A stretch of 64,000 nucleotides of DNA from Kutzneria buriramensis (GTDB lineage Bacteria > Actinomycetota > Actinomycetes > Mycobacteriales > Pseudonocardiaceae): the NCBI RefSeq assembly GCF_003387475.1, contig NZ_QUNO01000019.1, positions 182,239 through 246,238 on the forward strand. Reading direction: 5' to 3'. Under the pieces are notes generated by a model. The model had not been told where the DNA came from. It made no database searches and was given only the letters and a program-made list of their open reading frames with translations. The translations under genes and the position numbers were made by a program. Shown here in pieces: positions 56,236-63,685 of this stretch; within the stretch, counting starts at the first letter, position 1; the number at the start of each line of letters is the position of its first letter.

Positions 56236-57285
56236 ATGCCTGCAATCCCGACCAGTGGCGGTGACCCGGTGACCACAACGCCGACAAACCTGGCCCTGGA
56301 CCTGGGCAGGTCGCTGGTCGAGCCGGCGCTGCGCGATGCCGTCCGGCATTGCCTGTGCCCGGAATTGGCGCGCGTCACCGCGTACCACCACGGCTGGACC
56401 GATGCCGCCGGCCGGCCGGCCGAGGGGCGGGGTGGAAAGCTCGTCCGGCCTGCACTGGCGCTGCTGTCCGCACGGGCGGCGTCGTTCACCGCTGCCGACG
56501 GCGTGCCCGCCGCGGTGGCAGTGGAGCTCGTGCACAACTTCTCGCTGCTGCACGACGACATCATGGACGGTGACACGGTCCGTCGCGGTCGGGCGACCGC
56601 GTGGACGGTTTTCGGTGCGCCCCAAGCCATCCTCGGCGGCGACGCGCTGCTGGCCGCGGCGACGACGGTGTTGTTGGACACGCGCCGCGTGGGGGCCGCG
56701 TCGGCCACTCGCTCACTGATCGCCGCGACCCAGCGCATGATCAGCGGCCAGGCCGCCGACATGGACTTCGAACAGCGCGACGACGTGACGGTGGCCGAAT
56801 GCCTCCGGATGGCCGGTGACAAGACCGGGGCGCTGCTCGCCTGTGCCTGCGCGCTCGGCGCCGAACTCGTCGGCGGCGACGTGGCGCTGGTCCAGCGGCT
56901 GGCCGCCTTCGGCGAGCACATCGGACTCGCCTTCCAACTCGTCGACGACCTGCTGGGCATCTGGGGCGACCCGGAGCACACCGGGAAGGAGACGGGCGCC
57001 GACATCAGGGCCCGCAAGAAGTCGCTGCCCGTGGTGGCGGCTCTGAACGCGGCGCAGTCGGACGAGCTCCACGCCCTCTACCACGGCCCGGAGCCCTTCA
57101 CGGAGGCCGACGTGCGACGGATCACGGACCTGGTCGAACGCGGCGGAGGGCGGGACTGGGCGCAGGAGGAAGCCGCCCGAATGACCGCGGCCGCGGAGGA
57201 ATGCCTTGCCGGCGCGGGAATCGCGGACGCGGTGCACGGCGAGTTCCGGGACGTCGCCGCGCTGATCCTCGGCCGTCGGTCCTGA
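56236..57285 (+). CDS. Polyprenyl diphosphate synthase, predicted GGPP synthase
   Basis: This protein of 349 residues (or 338 from GTG 56269) has every canonical motif: GGKLVRP, first Asp-rich DDIMD (107-111) and second Asp-rich QLVDDLLGIWGD (Asp237, Asp238). The residue five before the first motif is Phe102, the bulky residue that stops chain growth at C20 in type I GGPP synthases. The first motif lacks the two-residue insertion of bacterial FPP synthases. Product GGPP (C20) is therefore predicted. It would supply the atypical synthase-fold protein encoded two kilobases upstream. Confidence 0.9.
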   Translation: MPAIPTSGGDPVTTTPTNLALDLGRSLVEPALRDAVRHCLCPELARVTAYHHGWTDAAGRPAEGRGGKLVRPALALLSARAASFTAADGVPAAVAVELVHNFSLLHDDIMDGDTVRRGRATAWTVFGAPQAILGGDALLAAATTVLLDTRRVGAASATRSLIAATQRMISGQAADMDFEQRDDVTVAECLRMAGDKTGALLACACALGAELVGGDVALVQRLAAFGEHIGLAFQLVDDLLGIWGDPEHTGKETGADIRARKKSLPVVAALNAAQSDELHALYHGPEPFTEADVRRITDLVERGGGRDWAQEEAARMTAAAEECLAGAGIADAVHGEFRDVAALILGRRS

Positions 57286-57320
57286 CGACCACTCCTTCCC
57301 TCTGGCAGAGAGGCTGTTCC

Positions 57321-58490
57321 ATGCCTGAGCTCAAGGCGCTTCCCATCGCGGCGCGCGCCGCCGAATGCCCGTTCGACCCCGCTCCCGAGCTGCGCGAGAT
57401 GCTGCACGAGGACGAGCTGCGGCGGATCAAGGTGCCCAGCCCGCTGCTGGGCGAGTTCGAGGCGGTGGCCGTCACCCGGTACGACGACGCCAGGAGCCTG
57501 CTCAGCGACGACCGGTTGCTGACCGGGCAGTCCCTGCCGACCCAGCCGGGCAACCTGCTGAGCTACGACGGCGCCGAGCATTCCCGGTTGCGGCGCATGC
57601 TGACCGGCTTCTTCACGACCAAGCGGGCGCGGGCCCTGCGCCCGATGATCGACGACGTCGTGGCGTCCAGGCTGGACGCGTTGGCGGCGGCCGGTCCCGG
57701 CACGGACCTGGTGCAGGCGTTCTGCGCGCCCATCCCGACGCAGGTGATCTGCGAACTGCTGGGGGTGCCCTACGCCGACCGCGAGGACTTCCGACACCGG
57801 GCCGAGGTCGCCCTGGACGTCAACGCGACGCGGGAGGAGCAGATCCAGAAAGCCACCGACATGCAGGCGTACATGGCCGGGCTCGTCGCGCGCCACCGCG
57901 ACGAGCCCGGCGACAACCTGCTGGGCGGCATCGTGCGCGACCACGGCGACGAGTTGACCGACATCGAGCTGATGGGGATCGGCAACATGCTGCTCATCGC
58001 CGGGCACGAGACCATCACCAGCATGCTGGCGGTCGCCATCGCCCTGCTGCTCCAGCACCCCGACCAGCTCGCGATCGTGCGTGACGAACCCTCGGCCGTC
58101 GACGGCGCCGTGGAGGAACTGCTGCGGTACTGCACGCCGGCGACCATCCTGCCGCGCCAGGCGGCCGCGAGCATGTGCGTGCGGGGCCAGCAGATCGAGG
58201 AGGGGGAACGGGTGGTGGTGTCGATACTGGCCGCCAACCGGGATCCGCGGGGGACCGGCCGGGACCTCGACCGTCTGGACGTGCGCCGGCCGCCGCAGCC
58301 GCACATGGCGTTCGGCCACGGGCCGCACCAGTGCCTGGGCCAGCAGTTGGCGCGTACGGAGCTGCGGGCCGCGTTGCCGGCCCTGTTCGCCCGGTTCCCC
58401 ACGCTGCGCCTGGCCGTGCCGGCGGACGAGGTCGACTACAAGACCACCGCGCTCGTCTTCGGCGTGCGGACGCTGCCGGTCGCGTGGTGA
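57321..58490 (+). CDS. Cytochrome P450
   Basis: This protein of 389 residues has the bacterial P450 features: I-helix LIAGHETITS, ExxR in VEELLRYC and haem-binding FGHGPHQCLGQQLA with Cys338. It is soluble, of the class I three-component type. The next gene, overlapping by GTGA, is a 3Fe-4S ferredoxin that is its likely electron donor. Candidate tasks are beta-hydroxylation of the amino acid held on the A-T-TE carrier, as in quinoxaline or aminocoumarin pathways, or oxidation of the terpenoid. The start ATG 57321 has AGAGAGG upstream. Confidence 0.92.
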   Translation: MPELKALPIAARAAECPFDPAPELREMLHEDELRRIKVPSPLLGEFEAVAVTRYDDARSLLSDDRLLTGQSLPTQPGNLLSYDGAEHSRLRRMLTGFFTTKRARALRPMIDDVVASRLDALAAAGPGTDLVQAFCAPIPTQVICELLGVPYADREDFRHRAEVALDVNATREEQIQKATDMQAYMAGLVARHRDEPGDNLLGGIVRDHGDELTDIELMGIGNMLLIAGHETITSMLAVAIALLLQHPDQLAIVRDEPSAVDGAVEELLRYCTPATILPRQAAASMCVRGQQIEEGERVVVSILAANRDPRGTGRDLDRLDVRRPPQPHMAFGHGPHQCLGQQLARTELRAALPALFARFPTLRLAVPADEVDYKTTALVFGVRTLPVAW

Positions 58491-58735
58491 AGACCATGCG
58501 GGTCGAGGTCGACCACACGAGATGCGCCGCGGTCGGGCGGTGTGCCGGGATCGCGCCCGAGGTCTTCGACCAGCGCGAGGACGACGGCGTGGTGATCCTG
58601 CTCGACGCGGCGCCGCCGGACAGCGACCGGGTGCGAGAGGCGGCCCTGCTGTGCCCGGCGGCCGCCATCGTCGTGCACGAGAACGCGGCGCCGACACCAG
58701 GAACTCCCATCACCCCCAGAGGAAGCCATGTTTGA
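58487..58735 (+). CDS. 3Fe-4S ferredoxin
   Basis: This protein of 82 residues has the C-x5-C...C-P pattern (CAAVGRC and LLCPAAAI) of single-cluster 3Fe-4S ferredoxins that serve actinomycete P450s. It begins at GTG 58487 inside the P450 stop, or at ATG 58496. Its 3' end overlaps the following flavoprotein gene by 8 bases. No ferredoxin reductase is encoded in the window. Confidence 0.92.
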   Translation: MKTMRVEVDHTRCAAVGRCAGIAPEVFDQREDDGVVILLDAAPPDSDRVREAALLCPAAAIVVHENAAPTPGTPITPRGSHV

Positions 58736-60527
58736 CGTGGACGTGCCAGTTCTCGTTGTCGGCGGTGGCGGCTGCGGGCTTGCCGCGTCGATCTTCCTGT
58801 CCGACGTGGGCGTGCGCCACCTGTTGGTCGAGCGCCGGGAATCGACCTCGGCGTTGCCCAGGGCGCACTACCTAAACCAGCGCACCATGGAGATCTTCCG
58901 GCAGCACGGCATCGCCGACGACGTCTACGAGATCGGCGCGCCGCTGGCCAACATGAGCGAGGTCGTGTGGCGCACGTCGTTGGCCGGCGACGGCCCCCTG
59001 GACGCTCGGGACCTGTATCGGATCGACGCCTTCGGCGGCCGCAGCACGGCCGGGCCGTACGCGGCGGACAGCGCCTGCCCCTCGACGAACCTCCCGCAAC
59101 ACCGGCTCGAGCCGCTGCTGCGCCTGCATGCGGAGGACCGCGCGCCGGGCGGCGTGCGCTTCAACCACATACTGGACGAGTTCACGCAGGACGAGAACGG
59201 CGTGACCGCACGGGTGACCGATCGGTCGACCGGCGAGACCGGCACCGTCCGCGCCCGGTATCTGATCGCGGCCGACGGCGGCCGCGGCATCGGCGGCGCG
59301 CTCGGCGTGCCGATGGACGGCGACGCCGGCGGCTTCACCATCATCTCCGTCCACTTCAGCGCGGACCTGTCCCGCTGGTGGAGCGGCGACTCGGCGCTGA
59401 TGACCAACTTCGTCAGCCCCGAGGGCGGGCTGATCTCCGCGTACGCGATGGTCGCGGCCGGGCCCAGCTGGGGACTCGCGTCCGAGGAATGGGCCCTGCA
59501 CTTCAACCTGCCGCCGGGCGGCACGGTGGACCTGAGCACGGAGGCGGTCGCCGCGCGGGTGCGGGAACTGCTGAAGCTGCCGGAGCTGAGCCTGCGGATC
59601 CACCACGTGAGCGAGTACCTGCCCGAGGCCGTCGTCGCGCGGTCGTTCCGCGTCGGCCGGGTCTTCCTCGCCGGGGACGCCGCGCACCGGCAGCCGCCCG
59701 CCACCGGACTCGGTCTGAACACGGCGATCCAGGACGCGCACAACCTCGCGTGGAAACTCGCGGCCGTGCTGGGCGGCCAGGCCGACGACGCGCTGCTCGA
59801 CACGTACGAGGCGGAACGGCTGCCGGCCGCTCACCAGAACGTGGCCTGGGCGATGTCCTGCTTCCTGAACCACGGCGTGCTGCACGCGTGCCTGGGCGCG
59901 ATGCCCGGGCTTCCCGCGGAGGCCCGCGCGGCCAACTTCCGCGAGCTGCTGTCCGACACGCCGATGGGGGAGACCCGGCGGGCCCGCGCGCGGGAGGTCT
60001 TCGGGACCCAACGGACCGAGTACCAGGCTCATGACATCGAGATCGGCTTCGCCTATCCGACCGGCGCCATCGTGCCCGACGGGTCGCAGCCGCCACCGCG
60101 CGACCCGATGGGCACCACGTACCACCCGGTCGCCCGGCCAGGGCATCGGCTGCCGCATGCCTGGCTGACCTGTGACGACGTCCGCGTCTCCTCCCACGAC
60201 CTCGTCGGCAACCAGGGCGGTTTCGCGCTGCTGACCGGACCGCTGGCGGACGAGTGGACGGTCGCGGCGAAGGCCGCCGCCGACGCCCACGGCGTGGCCC
60301 TGTCCGTCGTGCCGATCGGCACGGATCCGGCGACGGCCGGCTGGCGGCAGGCCGACGGCAGCTGGTCGGCGGTCAGCGGGATCGGCGACGGCGGCGCCGT
60401 GCTGGTGCGTCCGGACAACCACGTGGCCTGGCGCAGTCCACAGGGGAGTGATCACGCCGCCGAGGAACTCGACGCGGTGTTCCGACGGATCCTCGGGCAC
60501 ACCCCCGCGCCCGGCGAGAGGAGCTGA
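58728..60527 (+). CDS. Aromatic-hydroxylase-type FAD monooxygenase
   Basis: This protein of 599 residues has three parts: FAD-binding (VVGGGGCGLAASIFL), substrate-binding, and the GD motif with its helix (FLAGDAAHRQPPATGLGLNTAIQDA), plus a thioredoxin-like C-terminal domain (about 470-599) as in PgaE/RdmE and phenol hydroxylases. It uses NAD(P)H and O2 to hydroxylate phenols or to perform related oxidations. An aromatic ring from the kynurenine- or indole-type head group is a plausible substrate. It overlaps the ferredoxin gene by 8 bases. Confidence 0.9.
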   Translation: MFDVDVPVLVVGGGGCGLAASIFLSDVGVRHLLVERRESTSALPRAHYLNQRTMEIFRQHGIADDVYEIGAPLANMSEVVWRTSLAGDGPLDARDLYRIDAFGGRSTAGPYAADSACPSTNLPQHRLEPLLRLHAEDRAPGGVRFNHILDEFTQDENGVTARVTDRSTGETGTVRARYLIAADGGRGIGGALGVPMDGDAGGFTIISVHFSADLSRWWSGDSALMTNFVSPEGGLISAYAMVAAGPSWGLASEEWALHFNLPPGGTVDLSTEAVAARVRELLKLPELSLRIHHVSEYLPEAVVARSFRVGRVFLAGDAAHRQPPATGLGLNTAIQDAHNLAWKLAAVLGGQADDALLDTYEAERLPAAHQNVAWAMSCFLNHGVLHACLGAMPGLPAEARAANFRELLSDTPMGETRRARAREVFGTQRTEYQAHDIEIGFAYPTGAIVPDGSQPPPRDPMGTTYHPVARPGHRLPHAWLTCDDVRVSSHDLVGNQGGFALLTGPLADEWTVAAKAAADAHGVALSVVPIGTDPATAGWRQADGSWSAVSGIGDGGAVLVRPDNHVAWRSPQGSDHAAEELDAVFRRILGHTPAPGERS

Positions 60528-60530
60528 GCC

Positions 60531-60920
60531 ATGTCCCGCGGCGAGCACGAGCGTGTCGTGCGGGAGTTCCTGACCGGGATGGGACCCACACCGGCGGCGG
60601 TGCGGGCGACGGTCGACCGCTTCCTGACCGACGACTGCGTGTGGGAGAACCCCGGTTCACCGGTGTGCCAGGGCAAGCAGCAGATCCTCGAACTCATGCC
60701 GCCCGACTTCGCGCGGCTGGAGGTCGAGTTCCGGCACATGGCCACGGTCGGCGACACCGTCCTGGTCGAGCGGGTCGAGAACATGCTGCGCGCCGAGGGG
60801 CCGCCCATCGCGCTGAACCTGAAGGTGATGGCCGCCTTCGACCTGCGTGCCGGCCGGATCAGCGCCTGGCGGGACTACTTCGACATCACCACTCTCATCT
60901 CCGAGCGCCCGGAACGGTGA
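60531..60920 (+). CDS. Limonene-1,2-epoxide hydrolase/SnoaL-like family protein
   Basis: This protein of 129 residues has the NTF2-like alpha+beta barrel. Its central strand VLVERVENML and the later RISAWRDYFDI correspond to the R-x-D...D catalytic positions of limonene-1,2-epoxide hydrolase, with the first Asp replaced by Glu. It could open or re-route an epoxide made by the neighbouring flavoprotein, or act as a cyclase as related polyether enzymes do. It starts 4 bases after the preceding stop. Confidence 0.85.
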   Translation: MSRGEHERVVREFLTGMGPTPAAVRATVDRFLTDDCVWENPGSPVCQGKQQILELMPPDFARLEVEFRHMATVGDTVLVERVENMLRAEGPPIALNLKVMAAFDLRAGRISAWRDYFDITTLISERPER

Positions 60921-60922
60921 CC

Positions 60923-62116
60923 ATGATGAAGATCCAAACGCACATGACCGACCTGCGGGTCGACCTGGTGACGCGCGTCCACAAGATCGGGACGACGCTG
61001 GCGGCCGGCGTCGCGGAGGGGGAGCGGGAACGGCGGCTGCCGGCCGACACCGTGCGCGTGATCGACGAGTCGCAGGTGAGCCGGCTGTGGACCGCGAGCG
61101 CCTACGGCGGCTTCGAGACCGACGTGCGGACCCTGAGCGAGGTCACCAAGGCGCTCTCGCACTACTGCCCGTCCACGTCCTGGGTGGTGAACAACATCAA
61201 CGGGTCGAACCTGCTCGCCGCCCGGTTCCCCCGGACCGCGCGGGACGAGGTGTTCGGCGACAACCCGGGGGCGAAGCTGGCCTCGGTCTTCGCGGCGCCG
61301 GGCAAGGTGGTCCGCACCGACGGCGGCTACCTGCTCTCGGGCCGGTGGCCGTACGCGTCCGGCATCCTGCACGACGACTGGGCGATCCTGAGCGCGCTGG
61401 AGCGCGACGCCGCCGGGGACGTGGTTCGTCCGGTGTCCGTCCTGGTTCCCACGGCCGATGTGGCGATCGACGACACCTGGCACACCGTCGGCATGCGGGC
61501 GACCGGCAGCCACACCGTCGTCGCCGAGGAGACCTTCGTCCCCGAGCACCGGGTGATCCCGATCGACGTGCAGCTGGGCCGGGAGAACGCCACCGACGTG
61601 ATGGTGCCGCCGCTGTTCCGGTCGCCCGCGGTCGCGGCGATGGCCGTCATCTGCGCGTCCGTGGTGGTCGGCATCGGGCAGGCCGCGCGCGCCTTTGTCG
61701 TCGACCGGGCGCCGGGGCGGGGCATCGCACCCACCTGCTACACCAGCCAACCGGATTCGCGGACCTTCGTCTCCGCCCTCGGCCGGACGGCCCTGACGAT
61801 CGACGCCGCCGAGCTGCACGTGGACCGGGCCGCCGACGTGATCGACGCGGCCGCCGCCGCGGCCATCCCGCTGCCGGAGAGCGAGCTGCGCCGGATTCGC
61901 GGCGACGTCGGGCAGGCGGTGAACCTGGTGACCGTCGCGCTGGACGAGCTGATGTGGGCCCACGGGGCGGCGTCGTTCGCCGAGTCGAACCCCTTGCAGC
62001 AGTTCTGGCGGGACGCCAACACCGCGGCCCGGCACGCGGTGCTCAACCCGTACGTCGGCCGTGAACTGTACGGCGGCGCGTTCTTCGGCCTGGACTCCAT
62101 CGTGCCCACCCTCTGA
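60923..62116 (+). CDS. Acyl-CoA-dehydrogenase-fold flavin monooxygenase (group D-like)
   Basis: This protein of 397 residues has the two-part acyl-CoA dehydrogenase fold but the sequence style of group D flavin oxygenases (HsaA/HpaB-like): YLLSGRWPYASGILHDDWAIL, TWHTVGMRATGSHTV and a C-terminal helical domain. Relatives include XiaF, which hydroxylates the indole in xiamycin biosynthesis, and indole-3-acetate monooxygenases, so oxidation of an indole is a reasonable guess. Such enzymes need reduced flavin from a partner; no reductase is in the window. GTG at 60917 (overlapping the previous stop) is an alternative start. Confidence 0.82.
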   Translation: MMKIQTHMTDLRVDLVTRVHKIGTTLAAGVAEGERERRLPADTVRVIDESQVSRLWTASAYGGFETDVRTLSEVTKALSHYCPSTSWVVNNINGSNLLAARFPRTARDEVFGDNPGAKLASVFAAPGKVVRTDGGYLLSGRWPYASGILHDDWAILSALERDAAGDVVRPVSVLVPTADVAIDDTWHTVGMRATGSHTVVAEETFVPEHRVIPIDVQLGRENATDVMVPPLFRSPAVAAMAVICASVVVGIGQAARAFVVDRAPGRGIAPTCYTSQPDSRTFVSALGRTALTIDAAELHVDRAADVIDAAAAAAIPLPESELRRIRGDVGQAVNLVTVALDELMWAHGAASFAESNPLQQFWRDANTAARHAVLNPYVGRELYGGAFFGLDSIVPTL

Positions 62117-62132
62117 CCTCGGGGGACAATCC

Positions 62133-62879
62133 GTGAACTGGCTGCCTCCTTATCTCATTCCGATGTCGACGGTGCCGCCGGTCTCCGTGGGACCGGCCAC
62201 CGTGCCGGGCTGGCTGTACTGGTCGGTGGCCGGGCCGACCGCGGTCGGCTGGCTGCTGACCTATGTGCTGGCCATTCGACAGGCCATTGTGGACCGCAGG
62301 GTGGGCATCCCGGCGTACCTGGCGGTGGTGAACTTCGCCTGGGAGTTCAGCCTCACATTCGTCATGGAGCAGACCCCGTCGCAGCGGGGGATCGACCTGG
62401 TCTGGCTCGTCTTCGACACCGTCCTGCTGTGCCAGGTGTTCCGATACGGCCGCAGCGACTACCCCACGTTGTCGTCACGCGCGTTCCGCTGGACCGTCGT
62501 CGGCGTGCTGGTCTGGGCCGCCGTGGCGGTGGTGGCCGGGGCCAACGAGTTCCACGACCGCGACGGGATGTACACCGGCATGATCATCCAGGTGCCGCTG
62601 AGCGCGGCGTTCCTGCTGATGCTGCGGCGGCGCGGGTCCTCGGCGGGGCAGTCCATGCCCATCGCGGCCGCGAAGTTCGTCGGATCCCTGTTCGCCGGTC
62701 TCGCCGCGTTCGTCCTCTATCCGTCCCACCTGCTGTTCCTGGTGCTCGTGCCGACCTATGTCGGCCTGGACCTGGCGTACCTGGTGTTGCTGCGCCGGAC
62801 GATGCGCGCCGAGGGACGCTCGCTGTGGGCGTTCCGCCCGGTTCGGCGGACCGAACGCCCAGCCGCCGCCGTCAGATGA
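62133..62879 (+). CDS. Seven-helix Pyr4/PaxB-like membrane terpene cyclase
   Basis: This protein of 248 residues has about seven hydrophobic helices. NFAWEFSLTFVME carries Glu71 in a W-E motif, VWLVFDTVLL carries Asp95, and the last helix, YVGLDLAYLVLLRR, has Asp213. Fungal Pyr4-family cyclases (indole diterpenes, meroterpenoids) are about this size and use a W-E Glu and a late Asp to protonate the epoxide. The spacing matches well. A cyclase with no soluble terpene cyclase domain nearby fits the cluster. The assignment comes from motifs and size, not a search. The GTG start at 62133 is 6 bases after GGGGGA. Confidence 0.75.
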   Translation: MNWLPPYLIPMSTVPPVSVGPATVPGWLYWSVAGPTAVGWLLTYVLAIRQAIVDRRVGIPAYLAVVNFAWEFSLTFVMEQTPSQRGIDLVWLVFDTVLLCQVFRYGRSDYPTLSSRAFRWTVVGVLVWAAVAVVAGANEFHDRDGMYTGMIIQVPLSAAFLLMLRRRGSSAGQSMPIAAAKFVGSLFAGLAAFVLYPSHLLFLVLVPTYVGLDLAYLVLLRRTMRAEGRSLWAFRPVRRTERPAAAVR

Positions 62880-63495
62880 CGCCCGTCCGCAGCGCGTAAG
62901 CGACGGCGTGCGGCCGATTGCGGAGGTTGAGGCGCCTGGTGATGCCGAAGATGACCTTCTTGACGGCTCGTTCCGAGAAGCACAGCTTGGCGGCGATCTC
63001 GGCCGTGTCCAATCCGTGCGACAGCAGCCGGAGGACGTCGATCTCGCGCGGGGTGAGGCCGGAGAAGTGCAAGCCGTTCGGCGAGAGCACCTCGCGCTGA
63101 ATCTGCTCCACCTGTCTCAACAGCTCGCCGAGAATGCTCGGCGGCAACGCTCCGCCGCCGGCGGCGGCGGTCAGCACCGCCTCCTCGATCCGGTCGCTGG
63201 TCGCCGCCGCTCTCGGCAGCACGGCGACGACGTTGCAGTCCACGGCCGCGAGCAGGTCGGCGGGGTCGATCTCGCCGGGGATCAGCACCACCGGCACGCG
63301 CAGGGTCTCCTTCACCTTCCGCAGGGTCGACATCACCTCCACGCTCATCCGCTCGGCCACCATCACGGCGACATCGACCGGCATGTGCCGTTCGCCGGAC
63401 ACCACCTCGACCCCCGACAGGGAGTCGAGGTGCTTGCCGATCACCATCTCGGTCAGCGCATCCGGCGCCCGCACCAGGACCTTCACCAGGTTCAC
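62872..63495 (-). CDS. LuxR-family regulator with receiver-like domain lacking the phospho-Asp
   Basis: This protein of 208 residues has a C-terminal LuxR helix-turn-helix (LTPREIDVLRLLSHGLDTAEIAAKL and RAVKKVIFGITRRLNLRN, in parts) and an N-terminal receiver-like domain. In the strand where the phospho-Asp would lie the sequence is DVAVMVAERMS, so there is no acceptor. It may respond to a ligand or work constitutively. GTG 63495 follows GGGGAGG. It converges on the membrane-cyclase gene (8-base overlap) and is the likely cluster-situated regulator. Confidence 0.88.
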   Translation of the reverse strand: MNLVKVLVRAPDALTEMVIGKHLDSLSGVEVVSGERHMPVDVAVMVAERMSVEVMSTLRKVKETLRVPVVLIPGEIDPADLLAAVDCNVVAVLPRAAATSDRIEEAVLTAAAGGGALPPSILGELLRQVEQIQREVLSPNGLHFSGLTPREIDVLRLLSHGLDTAEIAAKLCFSERAVKKVIFGITRRLNLRNRPHAVAYALRTGVI

Positions 63496-63640
63496 CAAGC
63501 CTCCCCAGATTTCGTGGCGGCAAATGCCGACTCGAAAACCGTATGCGGCCGCGGCCGGGAGCGAGCGGCGGCGGCGTCATCGGGGCCTTCGCGCGGGGGG
63601 GATCCCTCGTCTTCCCCTCGGGGGTCCGAACAGCCGACAC

Positions 63641-63664
63641 GGGCGGCGCCGTGCGGCGCCGCCC
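63641..63664 (-). terminator. Hairpin terminator after ispG
   Basis: GGGCGGCGCC (63641-63650) pairs with GGCGCCGCCC (63655-63664) across a four-base loop. It lies 22 bases beyond the end of the ispG gene in its direction of transcription. Confidence 0.6.
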
Positions 63665-63685
63665 GTGCGGTCGGGAAAGCCATGG

